Program-made: the position numbers and the translations under genes
The notes under the pieces: generated by a model
The model's database searches: none
Seen by the model: only the letters and a program-made list of their open reading frames with translations
What the model was told of the DNA's origin: nothing
NCBI RefSeq assembly: GCF_003545715.1
Contig: NZ_QVNU01000001.1
Coordinates: 434,001-498,000 of the forward strand
Direction: 5' to 3'
From: Taibaiella koreensis
GTDB taxonomy: Bacteria; Bacteroidota; Bacteroidia; Chitinophagales; Chitinophagaceae
Length of the DNA stretch: 64,000 nt
Part shown: piece after piece, positions 1-8,689 of the stretch
How the letters are laid out: each line of letters starts with the position of its first letter
How positions within the stretch are numbered: position 1 is the stretch's first letter

Positions 1-2
1 CT

Positions 3-1100
3 TTTGTGCAGGAGCAAAGCGCTATCAATACTTTTGCCCGCATCTCCCAGGCCTACCGGAAAAGCACCATCAACCTGTCGCTTACCGAGTCGATCTATTT
101 TCCGGCGATGAACCTGTTCATAGGGCTTAGCATGTTGCTTACGGTGTTGGTAGGCGGCTGGCAGGCCATAGAAGGAAAGGTGACGCCGGGGAATATTGCC
201 GAATTTGTCTTCTACATCAACCTGCTCATGTTCCCGATTTCGGCCATCGGCTGGACGGCGAACATGATCCAGCGGGCAGCCGTATCGCAAAGGCGGATCA
301 ATGAGTTCCTCCTGTCGGAGCCCGATATTTTTGATGCGCCGGAAGCCCTGGCGCAGCCGTTGAAAGGTAAAATATCGTTCAGGGATGTGACCTTTGTTTA
401 CCCCCACACCGGTATCAAAGCCCTGGAGCATTTCAACCTGGACATACTTCCGGGGCAAAAGATAGCAGTGATAGGCAAGACGGGCTCGGGCAAGTCGACG
501 CTGGTGCACCTTCTGCTACGCATGTATGATGTAGCGGAAGGCGAAATACGGATCGATGATGTGCCGATTAAGGAATGGCAGCTGGAAAGCCTGCGTGGCC
601 AGGTGAGCTATGTACCGCAGGATGTTTTCCTGTTTTCGGATACTGTAGCGAACAATATAGGGTTGGGCCTGGAAGAGCAGGATATGTCTGCAGTACAAAA
701 TGCAGCGGTAATGGCCGCTGTCGACGGCGATATCCGTCAGCTGGCGGAAGGTTATGAGACCATAACGGGAGAAAGAGGTGTGATGCTATCGGGTGGGCAA
801 AAGCAGCGGATCTCGCTGGCCAGGGCCCTGATAAAGGCCCCATCTGTGCTCATCCTGGACGAGAGCCTTTCAGCAGTCGATACGCGCACAGAACAAACGA
901 TCCAGCACAACCTGGGGCAATACCTGGAGGGCAAAACGGCGATCGTGATCACCCACCGGATCTTTAAGGGCTGGAATTTTGATAAAATCATTGTGCTGGA
1001 GGATGGCCATATTGTTGAAACCGGCAACCACGAGGAATTGATGAAACAGGATGGTCAATATGCTAAACTATACTTATACCAGACACAGGTAGAAGAATAA
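3..1100 (+). CDS. ABC exporter, fused permease-ATPase, 5' partial
   Basis: C-terminal part of a fused ABC half-transporter (MsbA/lipid-exporter type), which couples ATP hydrolysis to export across the inner membrane. The reading frame is open to the window edge, so about 200 N-terminal residues are missing. Counting from the GTG at 6, the last membrane helices fall at about residues 30-90. The ATPase domain has Walker A GKTGSGKST (157-165), signature LSGGQ (261-265), Walker B VLILDE (281-286) and the switch histidine in ITHR. All catalytic motifs are intact. A strong terminator follows. The substrate cannot be told from sequence. Confidence 0.93.
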   Translation, partial: FVQEQSAINTFARISQAYRKSTINLSLTESIYFPAMNLFIGLSMLLTVLVGGWQAIEGKVTPGNIAEFVFYINLLMFPISAIGWTANMIQRAAVSQRRINEFLLSEPDIFDAPEALAQPLKGKISFRDVTFVYPHTGIKALEHFNLDILPGQKIAVIGKTGSGKSTLVHLLLRMYDVAEGEIRIDDVPIKEWQLESLRGQVSYVPQDVFLFSDTVANNIGLGLEEQDMSAVQNAAVMAAVDGDIRQLAEGYETITGERGVMLSGGQKQRISLARALIKAPSVLILDESLSAVDTRTEQTIQHNLGQYLEGKTAIVITHRIFKGWNFDKIIVLEDGHIVETGNHEELMKQDGQYAKLYLYQTQVEE

Positions 1101-1121
1101 TTAATTTGTTCGCTTTCAATG

Positions 1122-1155
1122 AAATAGCCTTCGCTTATGCGGAGGCTATTTTTGT
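1122..1155 (+). terminator. Intrinsic terminator of the ABC exporter gene
   Basis: A 13-bp stem (1122-1134 with 1139-1151, one G-T pair) with a TTAT loop, followed by a T-rich run. It lies 22 nt after the ABC exporter stop codon. Confidence 0.85.
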
Positions 1156-1314
1156 TGTTTGCATTAACAGATATTTGTTAACATAATTTTTGGCATTCAT
1201 GAATATGATTGAAATATGGCATTCAAATAATTGTTTTTCTTGCTCTTAGAAGTAGGTTAATTATTGCCTATTTCTATTTTGTTAATAAATTATTATGGAA
1301 CTGCGTCATAACGC

Positions 1315-1366
1315 TTTGATTTATCATGTGATGCGAGTATATTTGGTTAACTAAATATACTCGTGT
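1315..1366 (+). promoter_or_regulatory. susC promoter overlapped by a long palindrome
   Basis: TTTG (1315-1318), a 19-nt spacer and TATATTTG (1338-1345) match the Bacteroidota promoter consensus exactly. A 28-bp palindrome with one mismatched pair spans 1335-1362. Its arms are GAGTATATTT and AAATATACTC around GTTAAC, so it covers the -7 element, the expected start of transcription and nearly everything up to the ATG at 1367. There is no Shine-Dalgarno sequence. I infer an operator for a dimeric regulator, or less likely an RNA hairpin. Confidence 0.75.
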
Positions 1367-4300
1367 ATGAAAAAACTACTACTCATGCTTGCAATCTTTT
1401 TATGGTCAGGATTGCAGCTAGCCATGGCACAAGGGCGGCCTGTCAGAGGACAGGTTTTAGATGACAAAGGGGAAGGTATTCCCGGTGCGAGCGTTCAGGT
1501 AAAAGGGACGAGCACCGGTACCATAACCGACGTAGACGGGAACTTTAATTTAGAGGTGCCGGATGAATCCGATATCCTGGTCATTAGCGCCATAGGATTC
1601 GGTCAGCAGGAAGTGAAGGCAGGCGATGGCTCCGGCGCGGTGTCGGTGCGCATGTCGACCACATCCAAGGTGATGGGAGAAACCGTAGTAACGGCCCTGG
1701 GTATCAAAAAGGAAAAAAAGGCGCTGGGCTATTCGGTCAGCGAGGTCAATAGCGATATGATTGAAAAGTCAGGAGAGCGTAATGCTATCCAGTCGCTTTC
1801 GGCCAAGGCGCCGGGTGTGCAGGTTACTTCCAGCGCAGGTACGCCGGGTGCTTCCACCAAAATATTGCTGCGTGGTAACTCTACCTTCACCGGTAACAAT
1901 GCGCCGCTGGTGGTAATCGACGGTATTCCTGTCGATAACGGCTCTTCCAACGTGTCCAATCAATCCTTTGCCGGTGATAATCCGTTCAACATTAACCTTA
2001 CCGGGGTAAACGAATCGAACCGTGCGCTGGACCTGAACCCCGACGATATTGAATCGGTATCGGTACTGAAAGGCCCCGCCGCTGCGGCACTGTATGGAGC
2101 CAACGGCGGTAACGGCGCCATCGTGATCACGACCAAAAAAGGCCGCTATGGCAAAGGCCAGGCACTGGGCATCACTTTTACTTCTTCTGTCGAAGTGAAC
2201 AAAGTAAGCAGGCTGCCCAAGACACAGGACCAATATGCACAGGGTAATAACGGGGTTTTCCAGACCGGCAATACGCCCAACAGCTGGGGACCACGTATCG
2301 ATACCACCAACCTGTCGCGGTACGACAACTTCGGCAACTTCTTCCAGACCGGCATGGGCTTCAACAATACCCTTGCCCTGAACGGCGGTTCAGATAATGC
2401 TATTTTCAGGGTAAGTCTGGGTAATTATACCACAAAAGGCATCATCCCCAATTCAAAGCTGAAACGCACCAATCTTACCATGAACGGTGAAGCCAAGCTT
2501 GCCAGCTGGCTTACGGTAGGTGGTACGGCCAACTATACACATACGGAGACCCGCATGGTACAGAACGGTAGCAATGTATCGGGTCCCATGCTGTCTTTGT
2601 TCCGTATGCCGGTTTCTTATGACGTGACTAAAGATTTTTATGACCCCACCACCCATACAGGCAAAAACTATATCACGGCTTACGACAACCCGCTCTTTTC
2701 TGTAAACCGCAATCCTTACGACAGCTATATCGACAGAGTCTTCGGTAATACTTACTTCACCGCCAATATCATGAAGGAGCTGGTGCTCACCTACAAGATC
2801 GGTGTGGATGCCTATGGCAAGCAAGATCGCCAGATCTATGATCTGGGCTCTAAAGGCAACGATGCCTCCGACGGAACCGGTCAGGTCAATAAATCCAGCA
2901 CCAATTTCCTCCAGGTGTATTCCGATCTGATCTTGCGCTACAACAAACGCTTCGGTGATTTTGATTTCGGCGCCATGGCCGGTTATAACTATTGGTACAC
3001 CGAAACCCGTACCAGCTTCATCAGGGGTACCCAGTTGTCCGTACCTGATTTTTATAACTTGAACAATGCTGCTACCTTGTATGCTAGTAACACTGATGGC
3101 TACCAGCGGTCGCAGGCGATCTACGGTGAGTTGAGCCTGGGCTACAGGTCTTTCCTGTACCTCACGCTTACAGGACGTAACGAATGGAATACCAGCTTTG
3201 GTAAAGGAGGCAAATCGTTCTTTTATCCTACGGCCAATATGTCCTGGATCTTCTCCGAGCATATACCCTCCAATAACTTCCTTTCCTATGGTAAGCTGCG
3301 GGCGGCTATTTCCAAAGCGGGTATTCCGCCGCAGATCTATGCCGATCGTAATTACTACTTACAGCCATTCCTTACCGACGGTTCTACCAACGGTAACGGT
3401 TTCCCCTACCTGGGACAGAGTGGCTATATGCCCGGCAACGTAAACCAGCCTGGTGGTCTGGTAGCAGAATCTGTTACCGGTAAGGAGATCGGTACCGAGC
3501 TGCGTTTCTGGGATAATCGTATCAGCTTCGAGGCGACTTATTATCACCAGGTGAGTAACAACCTGTTGCTGCAGCGCCCTGTGGCGCCCAGCTCCGGTTA
3601 TGTAGCCGAATATGTAAATGCCGGTAAACTCCGTAATCAGGGGGTAGAGTTGTCGTTGAATTTTGATGTCTATAAAAATAAAGACTGGAATGTGAGTGTC
3701 GGCGGTAACTGGTCCAAGAACGTTTCCAAGGTGCTGGGACTGGCGCAAGGCGTAACAGAATTGTCTATTGAAAGCGGTTTTACTGCTATCGGCTCTTTTG
3801 CCATCGTGGGCGAACCGTATGGGGTATTCTACGGCACCACCTGGGAGCGGAATGCATCGGGCCAGCTTTTGGTCGACGAAGATGGCTATCCTATACTGGA
3901 TGTGGCCAAAAATATAGGCAACCCCAACCCCGACTGGCTTATGGGGCTGAACTGTAATGTATCCTACAAAGGGCTCACCTTCTCCATGCTTTGGGACATC
4001 CGTCATGGCGGCTCGATCTGGAACGGCACCTGGGCCAGGTTGAATAACGTAGGCAGGACCGATGAATCGGCCGAACGCGATCACGACTATGTGATTCCGG
4101 GTGTATATGCGCCTGGTACTGCGAAAGAAGGACAAACCAATACCACGGCGATGCCCGCACAGGATTATTTCCGCTATTACCTGGGCGATCTGGGCGCCGC
4201 GGAAAATGCTGTCCAGGATGGTGGCTGGGTACGCCTCCGCTCTATAGGACTGAGCTATCGCTATACCTTCCGCAACACGGGTTCCGGCAACCCCTTCAAA

Positions 4301-4468
4301 TATGTAGAGGTAGGCTTTACCGGGAGGAACCTCTTCCTGAGCACCAAATATAAAGGCGTGGATCCTGAGACCAGCCTTACCGGTTCCGGTTCTAATATTG
4401 GCGGATGGGATTACTTCAATAACCCCGGTTCCAAATCCTATATCTTCAACCTTAAGCTTGGCCTCTAA
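1367..4468 (+). CDS. SusC/RagA-family TonB-linked outer membrane protein
   Basis: Outer-membrane TonB-dependent transporter of the SusC family (1033 aa), which with a SusD lipoprotein takes up oligosaccharides or peptides. A signal peptide ends at about residue 21 (AMAQG). A carboxypeptidase-D-like regulatory domain (about 24-100) follows, then the SusC hallmark segment TALGIKKEKKALGYSV, a plug domain (about 115-235) and a 22-strand-type barrel to the C-terminus. The SusD partner begins 11 nt downstream. No ECF sigma/anti-sigma or hybrid two-component regulator is adjacent; control probably acts at the palindromic promoter. No glycoside hydrolase or peptidase in the locus reveals the substrate. 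Confidence 0.95.
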   Translation: MKKLLLMLAIFLWSGLQLAMAQGRPVRGQVLDDKGEGIPGASVQVKGTSTGTITDVDGNFNLEVPDESDILVISAIGFGQQEVKAGDGSGAVSVRMSTTSKVMGETVVTALGIKKEKKALGYSVSEVNSDMIEKSGERNAIQSLSAKAPGVQVTSSAGTPGASTKILLRGNSTFTGNNAPLVVIDGIPVDNGSSNVSNQSFAGDNPFNINLTGVNESNRALDLNPDDIESVSVLKGPAAAALYGANGGNGAIVITTKKGRYGKGQALGITFTSSVEVNKVSRLPKTQDQYAQGNNGVFQTGNTPNSWGPRIDTTNLSRYDNFGNFFQTGMGFNNTLALNGGSDNAIFRVSLGNYTTKGIIPNSKLKRTNLTMNGEAKLASWLTVGGTANYTHTETRMVQNGSNVSGPMLSLFRMPVSYDVTKDFYDPTTHTGKNYITAYDNPLFSVNRNPYDSYIDRVFGNTYFTANIMKELVLTYKIGVDAYGKQDRQIYDLGSKGNDASDGTGQVNKSSTNFLQVYSDLILRYNKRFGDFDFGAMAGYNYWYTETRTSFIRGTQLSVPDFYNLNNAATLYASNTDGYQRSQAIYGELSLGYRSFLYLTLTGRNEWNTSFGKGGKSFFYPTANMSWIFSEHIPSNNFLSYGKLRAAISKAGIPPQIYADRNYYLQPFLTDGSTNGNGFPYLGQSGYMPGNVNQPGGLVAESVTGKEIGTELRFWDNRISFEATYYHQVSNNLLLQRPVAPSSGYVAEYVNAGKLRNQGVELSLNFDVYKNKDWNVSVGGNWSKNVSKVLGLAQGVTELSIESGFTAIGSFAIVGEPYGVFYGTTWERNASGQLLVDEDGYPILDVAKNIGNPNPDWLMGLNCNVSYKGLTFSMLWDIRHGGSIWNGTWARLNNVGRTDESAERDHDYVIPGVYAPGTAKEGQTNTTAMPAQDYFRYYLGDLGAAENAVQDGGWVRLRSIGLSYRYTFRNTGSGNPFKYVEVGFTGRNLFLSTKYKGVDPETSLTGSGSNIGGWDYFNNPGSKSYIFNLKLGL

Positions 4469-4479
4469 AATTTAGCAAT

Positions 4480-5853
4480 ATGAAACGCAATATAAAATAT
4501 ATCACATTGGTCGCAGCTCTGGCTGCTCTCAGCTTCTCGGGGTGCAAGCGTGGCGATGATTTTTTCGTTAGTCCCAATTCGCCGGTGGAGGTTACCCCCG
4601 GGTTGTTGCTGACGGCTATTGAAGTCTCTACCTTTAACTCCTACGAGGGTTTCCTGGTTAAGGATGCTTCCGTCCTGGTACAGCAGAATGCCGGCGTAGA
4701 TGGTCAGCTGCTGCCGATCAATAATTATATCATGGCCGAAAACGAGTTCGACAACCAATGGGCACAGAACTACCAGGCCATGTTCTCCTGTAAAGACCTG
4801 CAAACCCGTTATGGTGCTGTCAATCCATATTATTCCGGTATGGCCGACGTATTGATGGCCATGAACCTGGGGCAGGTAACAGACCTATGGGGCGATGTGC
4901 CTTATTCGGAAGCCTTGCAGGGACAGACCAATTATCAGGCCAAATACGATTCGCAGGAAAGCGTGATACAGGCGATCGTAGGCTTGCTGGACGATGCAAT
5001 TACCAAGCTGAATATGGATGTCGGGGCCAATGAGCTGGTGCCTGGTAGCGATGATGTCGCTTTTAATGGTGATGTAAGCCTTTGGATAAAAACCGCCAAT
5101 ACGCTTAAGGCCCGCTACCTGCTGCGTCTCAGCAACAAGCCCGGCTATGATCCGGCCAAGATCCTGGCTAGCCTGACCGACGGTATCCAGAGCAGGGATG
5201 ATGATTTTGTCACCCGCCACGGCACCCGTACCAACGAATTCAACCAATGGTACGACTTCCAGAACAACCGCCAGTTCTATGCAATGGCTTCTGAACCTTT
5301 CGTGGATTCCATTAAGCTCCGCCCTACAGACATTCGTTTGTACTACTATTTTGATTCTACCGACATTGGCGATGTAGTGGGTACGCCCATTGATAACCCT
5401 GTCAGCGAAGGCGTCTCCCAATGGGGCAGCTACCTGGCGGGAGGCCCAACCGTAGGTGTGCATATTATCTCCTTTATGGAAGCCAAGTTTATGGAAGCTG
5501 AAGTGAAGTTCCGGCAGGGTAATGCGACAGACGCTGCTACTGCACTGAATGATGCCATCAAGGAATCCTGCAGCCTGGTGACCAATGGTGCTTATGACGG
5601 CGCCGATATAGCCACTTATACCTCAGCCAATATCAACGTCAGTCGGATCATTTATGAAAAGTGGATCGCCTTATTCGGATCAGGCGAGCCCTACAGCGAC
5701 TATCGCAGAACAGGCTTCCCGGCACTGAGGGTCAATCCCAATGGTCGCCTCAATGTAATCCCCAAACGCTATCCCACGCCGCAGAACGAAAGGGTATCGA
5801 ATCCCAACGCACCTACACCCGATTTGACAACACCGGTATGGTTTGGTTTGTAG
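4480..5853 (+). CDS. SusD/RagB-family outer membrane lipoprotein
   Basis: Surface lipoprotein (457 aa) that forms the lid over the SusC barrel and captures ligand. The signal peptide ends in a lipobox with Cys at residue 22 (FSGCK). The early segment PNSPVEVTPGLLLTA and the length fit the shorter SusD-like_2 group. TPR-like helices are expected in the N-terminal half. It lies 11 nt after susC, so the two are co-transcribed, and a terminator hairpin follows. Substrate unknown. Confidence 0.93.
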   Translation: MKRNIKYITLVAALAALSFSGCKRGDDFFVSPNSPVEVTPGLLLTAIEVSTFNSYEGFLVKDASVLVQQNAGVDGQLLPINNYIMAENEFDNQWAQNYQAMFSCKDLQTRYGAVNPYYSGMADVLMAMNLGQVTDLWGDVPYSEALQGQTNYQAKYDSQESVIQAIVGLLDDAITKLNMDVGANELVPGSDDVAFNGDVSLWIKTANTLKARYLLRLSNKPGYDPAKILASLTDGIQSRDDDFVTRHGTRTNEFNQWYDFQNNRQFYAMASEPFVDSIKLRPTDIRLYYYFDSTDIGDVVGTPIDNPVSEGVSQWGSYLAGGPTVGVHIISFMEAKFMEAEVKFRQGNATDAATALNDAIKESCSLVTNGAYDGADIATYTSANINVSRIIYEKWIALFGSGEPYSDYRRTGFPALRVNPNGRLNVIPKRYPTPQNERVSNPNAPTPDLTTPVWFGL

Positions 5854-5895
5854 TTTGATTTATTTTTTAATTGAATATAGCATTTGTTATATTTG

Positions 5896-5925
5896 CAGGG
5901 TGCCGTAGTTGCGGTACCCTGTTTT
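5896..5925 (+). terminator. Terminator after susCD
   Basis: A 10-bp stem (5896-5905 with 5912-5921, one G-T pair) followed by TTTTATAATTT. A perfect -7 element TATATTTG (5888-5895) abuts its left arm, so a promoter for the next gene may sit against or within the terminator. Confidence 0.7.
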
Positions 5926-5966
5926 ATAATTTAATAAGAAAACATTTTTACCGCCATACATTATCT

Positions 5967-7241
5967 ATGAGAAAAATTTCACTCTCTCTGGCATTCCTTT
6001 GGATCGCTTCGCCGGTTCTGGCCCAGCGTAACTTTCAGAAGGCTACTATCACAACCAGCAACAGCGAAAAGCAAAGTGGCTGGATCGACTTTAAAGAATG
6101 GGACCGGAATCCTGTTCAGTTTACTTTTGCTACCGATCAGAGCGGTAAGGATGCCAAAATCTATACTGTAAAGGAGATCAGTGATTTCGAAATAGAGGGT
6201 ATGGACCATTTTGAACGTTTCGTGCTGAACAAGAGCATGGATAAAATAGCGCCTATCGAGCAACTGAGCGTAGGCCCGGATAATACTGTGGCTAAGGATA
6301 CCGTTTTCCTGCGGGTGTTGCGCAAAGGCAGTGTGCTAGACCTGTACAGCTACCAGGATCAGCTTAAAACCAGGTATTACATCAGGGATGTCAATGCGCG
6401 GGAGGTGCAGGAGCTGATCTATAAAAAATACTTTTCGCCCAAAGTAGAAGCAGGTGAGAAAGTGATTACCGATGAACGATACCGGAACCAGCTGAGCAAT
6501 ATTGCCGCAACGCATAATGGAAATAACGCCGCCTTCCTGGAGAAGCTACAGCGTGCCAATTACACCAGCCCAGGCATTGCGGCGATCGTAGACCTGCTCA
6601 ATGGCGCTACAGCCAAGGAAAAGAAGACCGGTCAGAAAAGTAATGTTGCGTTTTATGCCGGCCTTAGCCTTTTCAGCAGTTCTGTAAAATACAATGGTAA
6701 CCATGAGCTCGCCTCCGGTGCCGAGAGCAAAGTCTCTTATATGCCTAAAGTATCGGCGGGTATCGACCTGTTTACCAATCCCTATGTAAAAAAGGTGATC
6801 GTTCGTCTCGATGCTGCCTTCTCCTTATCCAAGGCCGACCTGCATAAGCCCAAGGGCGATGGTGACGGCTATATCGGGCATAAATTTGATCAATACAACA
6901 TTGCCTTCAGTCCCCAGGTTATTTATAACTTCTACAACACCCATAAGCTGAAGATCAATGCCGGCGTAGGTCTTACGGCTAATTATGCTATCTACAAAAA
7001 TAACCTTTATGAGCAGAAATACACGATAGCCGGGGTGATCGGCGGCCATTACGACCAGGAAACGGAACCTAAAATGGATGCTTTATGGATGAGCGTGCCG
7101 GTACGTGCCGGCGTGATGCTCCATGAGCGGGTCGATATTTACGGGCAGTATAATATACCGGTTTCTGCATTGGCCTCTTTCGTAGATTATTCTATATCGT
7201 CCAGAGGCTGGCAGGTAGGCGCCAATATCCTTTTCTGGTAG
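5967..7241 (+). CDS. Secreted protein with probable outer-membrane beta-barrel
   Basis: Hypothetical protein, 424 aa from the ATG at 5967. That start gives a clean signal peptide ending VLAQ at about residue 19; the longer frame from 5871 runs through the preceding terminator hairpin and is unlikely. The N-terminal half (about 25-190) is a mixed soluble region. The C-terminal 200 residues alternate hydrophobic and polar residues and end VGANILFW, typical of an outer-membrane barrel whose last strand ends in an aromatic residue. It follows susCD but lies beyond their terminator. No specific function can be assigned. Confidence 0.8.
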   Translation: MRKISLSLAFLWIASPVLAQRNFQKATITTSNSEKQSGWIDFKEWDRNPVQFTFATDQSGKDAKIYTVKEISDFEIEGMDHFERFVLNKSMDKIAPIEQLSVGPDNTVAKDTVFLRVLRKGSVLDLYSYQDQLKTRYYIRDVNAREVQELIYKKYFSPKVEAGEKVITDERYRNQLSNIAATHNGNNAAFLEKLQRANYTSPGIAAIVDLLNGATAKEKKTGQKSNVAFYAGLSLFSSSVKYNGNHELASGAESKVSYMPKVSAGIDLFTNPYVKKVIVRLDAAFSLSKADLHKPKGDGDGYIGHKFDQYNIAFSPQVIYNFYNTHKLKINAGVGLTANYAIYKNNLYEQKYTIAGVIGGHYDQETEPKMDALWMSVPVRAGVMLHERVDIYGQYNIPVSALASFVDYSISSRGWQVGANILFW

Positions 7242-7261
7242 CTGCGCCGGTAGCGTTACTT

Positions 7262-7291
7262 AAAGCGCCGTATCCGTTGCGGCGCTTTTTA
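7262..7291 (+). terminator. Intrinsic terminator
   Basis: A 9-bp perfect stem AAAGCGCCG/CGGCGCTTT (7262-7270 with 7280-7288) ending in a T tract, 20 nt after the stop of the barrel-like gene. Confidence 0.85.
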
Positions 7292-7335
7292 TTTAGCTGC
7301 ACCCGCTTTTTTATCTGCTTCAAAGCGTTACGGCA

Positions 7336-7343
7336 TATCTTTG
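7336..7343 (+). promoter_or_regulatory. -7 element for the ABC-2 permease gene
   Basis: TATCTTTG matches TAnnTTTG exactly. It overlaps the possible TTG start at 7341, so translation must begin downstream, at the ATG at 7362. No good -33 element was seen. Confidence 0.6.
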
Positions 7344-7361
7344 CTCATTATTTGCCCCACG

Positions 7362-8459
7362 ATGCCGCATCCTTATAGTCAGTTCAAGGCCTTTGCCGCC
7401 GTAGCGAAAGCAGCATTACGCTCTATCGCCAAAAGCCCCTCCTCGGTTGTGTTTACGATCGCTTTCCCCCTGGTGTTTATCCTTGTATTCGGATTCCTGG
7501 GCGAGGGTAGCCAATATGCGATCAAAGTCGGTATTGCCCCCGCTTCAGATACCCTTAATCCCGTGTATATGGGGCTGAAGCAGTCCGCCATCGTAAAGCT
7601 TACTGCTACACGGGAAGCGCCGGAGCTGCGACAGCAGTTGGAAAAAGGGGACATCAGCGTATTGCTCTCAATTGCAAAAATGCAGCAGGGCGGGGGCTAT
7701 AAGGTAAGTATGGATATTAATGCCGCCGACCAGGACAAAGCCCGCCAGCTGCAATCGGTGATCGAAAAAATTGTTCTGACCACCGACCCGCAAACCGCGG
7801 CACGGCTGGGTAGCCTGTTGCAGGTGGAGCAGACCGTTGTGCGCAGCCGCAAGTTCAAGACCATCGACTTTATTCTTCCCGGGCAGCTGGGCTTTTCCTT
7901 ACTTGCGGCCAGCGTATTCGGTACCGCATTCGTCTTCTTTAACCTGAGGCAGGCGCTGGTGCTGAAGCGTTTTTTTGCCACGCCCATACGGCGCGAATTC
8001 ATTATCCTGGGCGAAGGGGTAGCCCGCATGCTCTTCCAATTGGCCGGCGCGCTGTTCATCATCCTGGTAGGTCATTTTTTCTTTGGCTATACCCTGGTAC
8101 AGGGAGTGCTTACCGTCATCAATATGCTGGTGATCTGTGCTATTGGTCTGCTTGTTTTCATGAGTTTCGGCTTTATCATTAGTGGCCTGGCCCGCAGCGA
8201 AGCGACCATTCCGCCGCTGTCCAATATTATTACCTTACCACAATTCCTGCTGGCGGGCACCTTTTTCTCCGTCGAGGCCTTTCCTGCCTGGATGCAGCCG
8301 GTATCCAAGGCATTGCCCCTTACTTATCTCAACAATGCCCTGCGCGAAGTAGCCTTTGAAGGCGCTTCTTTATGGGCGGTAAAAACAGATATCGGTATCT
8401 TGCTGCTCTGGGGCGTCATCGGCTATTTTATCGCATCGCGGGTGTTTAAATGGGAGTGA
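7362..8459 (+). CDS. ABC-2 type transporter permease
   Basis: Membrane subunit of an ABC-2 type exporter (365 aa). One N-terminal membrane helix (about 20-42) precedes a large external domain (about 45-170). Five or six helices follow in the C-terminal half (about 175-360), the usual ABC2_membrane_3 layout. The ATG at 7362 is chosen because a -7 element covers the upstream TTG. No ATPase gene adjoins it. An ATPase of the matching class lies alone at 25764-26510 and could be its partner, but that is inference. Substrate unknown. Confidence 0.85.
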   Translation: MPHPYSQFKAFAAVAKAALRSIAKSPSSVVFTIAFPLVFILVFGFLGEGSQYAIKVGIAPASDTLNPVYMGLKQSAIVKLTATREAPELRQQLEKGDISVLLSIAKMQQGGGYKVSMDINAADQDKARQLQSVIEKIVLTTDPQTAARLGSLLQVEQTVVRSRKFKTIDFILPGQLGFSLLAASVFGTAFVFFNLRQALVLKRFFATPIRREFIILGEGVARMLFQLAGALFIILVGHFFFGYTLVQGVLTVINMLVICAIGLLVFMSFGFIISGLARSEATIPPLSNIITLPQFLLAGTFFSVEAFPAWMQPVSKALPLTYLNNALREVAFEGASLWAVKTDIGILLLWGVIGYFIASRVFKWE

Positions 8460-8467
8460 TGAGGGTT

Positions 8468-8635
8468 GGTATTAGGTATTATGTATCAGGTATTAGGTAC
8501 TAGGTATCAAGTATTAAGTATCAGGTATTAGGTATCAGATATTCAAATTCCAAATTCTGATATCCCCAATGCCAATACACAATTCTAGTATCTAGTATCT
8601 AATATCTAGCATCTAATCTCTAACGTCTAACTCAC
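8468..8635. repeat. Degenerate heptanucleotide tandem array (24 units)
   Basis: Twenty-four consecutive 7-bp units stay in register for 168 bp without a phase break. The first ten are mostly GGTATTA/GGTATCA, the central ones drift to AAATTCC or similar, and the last seven or so are AGTATCT/AATATCT/AACGTCT. A rough shared pattern is RRTATYW. The array fills the space between a plus-strand permease gene and minus-strand queA and runs into a bidirectional terminator. A related array lies at 36403-36465. Confidence 0.85.
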
Positions 8636-8677
8636 AAAAAAGCGCTCTTTCCAAAGGAAAGAGCGCTTTTTTGTGAG
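8631..8677. terminator. Bidirectional terminator, 22-bp perfect stem
   Basis: A perfect 22-bp inverted repeat (8631-8652 with 8656-8677) with an AAA loop. GC-rich cores are flanked by A6 and T6, so it works as an intrinsic terminator for both the permease gene and queA. Confidence 0.92.
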
Positions 8678-8689
8678 TTTCTATAACCG

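Noticed and set aside
2453-3262. Long antisense ORF (269 codons) inside susC
   Set aside because: It is the complement of a strongly supported SusC coding sequence, with no promoter or recognisable protein features; a composition shadow. The same applies to 3359-4135 (minus) and 8870-9733 (plus, over queA).
5871-5966. N-terminal extension of the barrel-like protein
   Set aside because: It would translate through the susCD terminator hairpin and destroy the signal peptide; the ATG at 5967 fits better.
8468-8635. CRISPR array
   Set aside because: Units are 7 bp with no spacers of constant length and no cas genes nearby; it is a simple tandem heptamer array.
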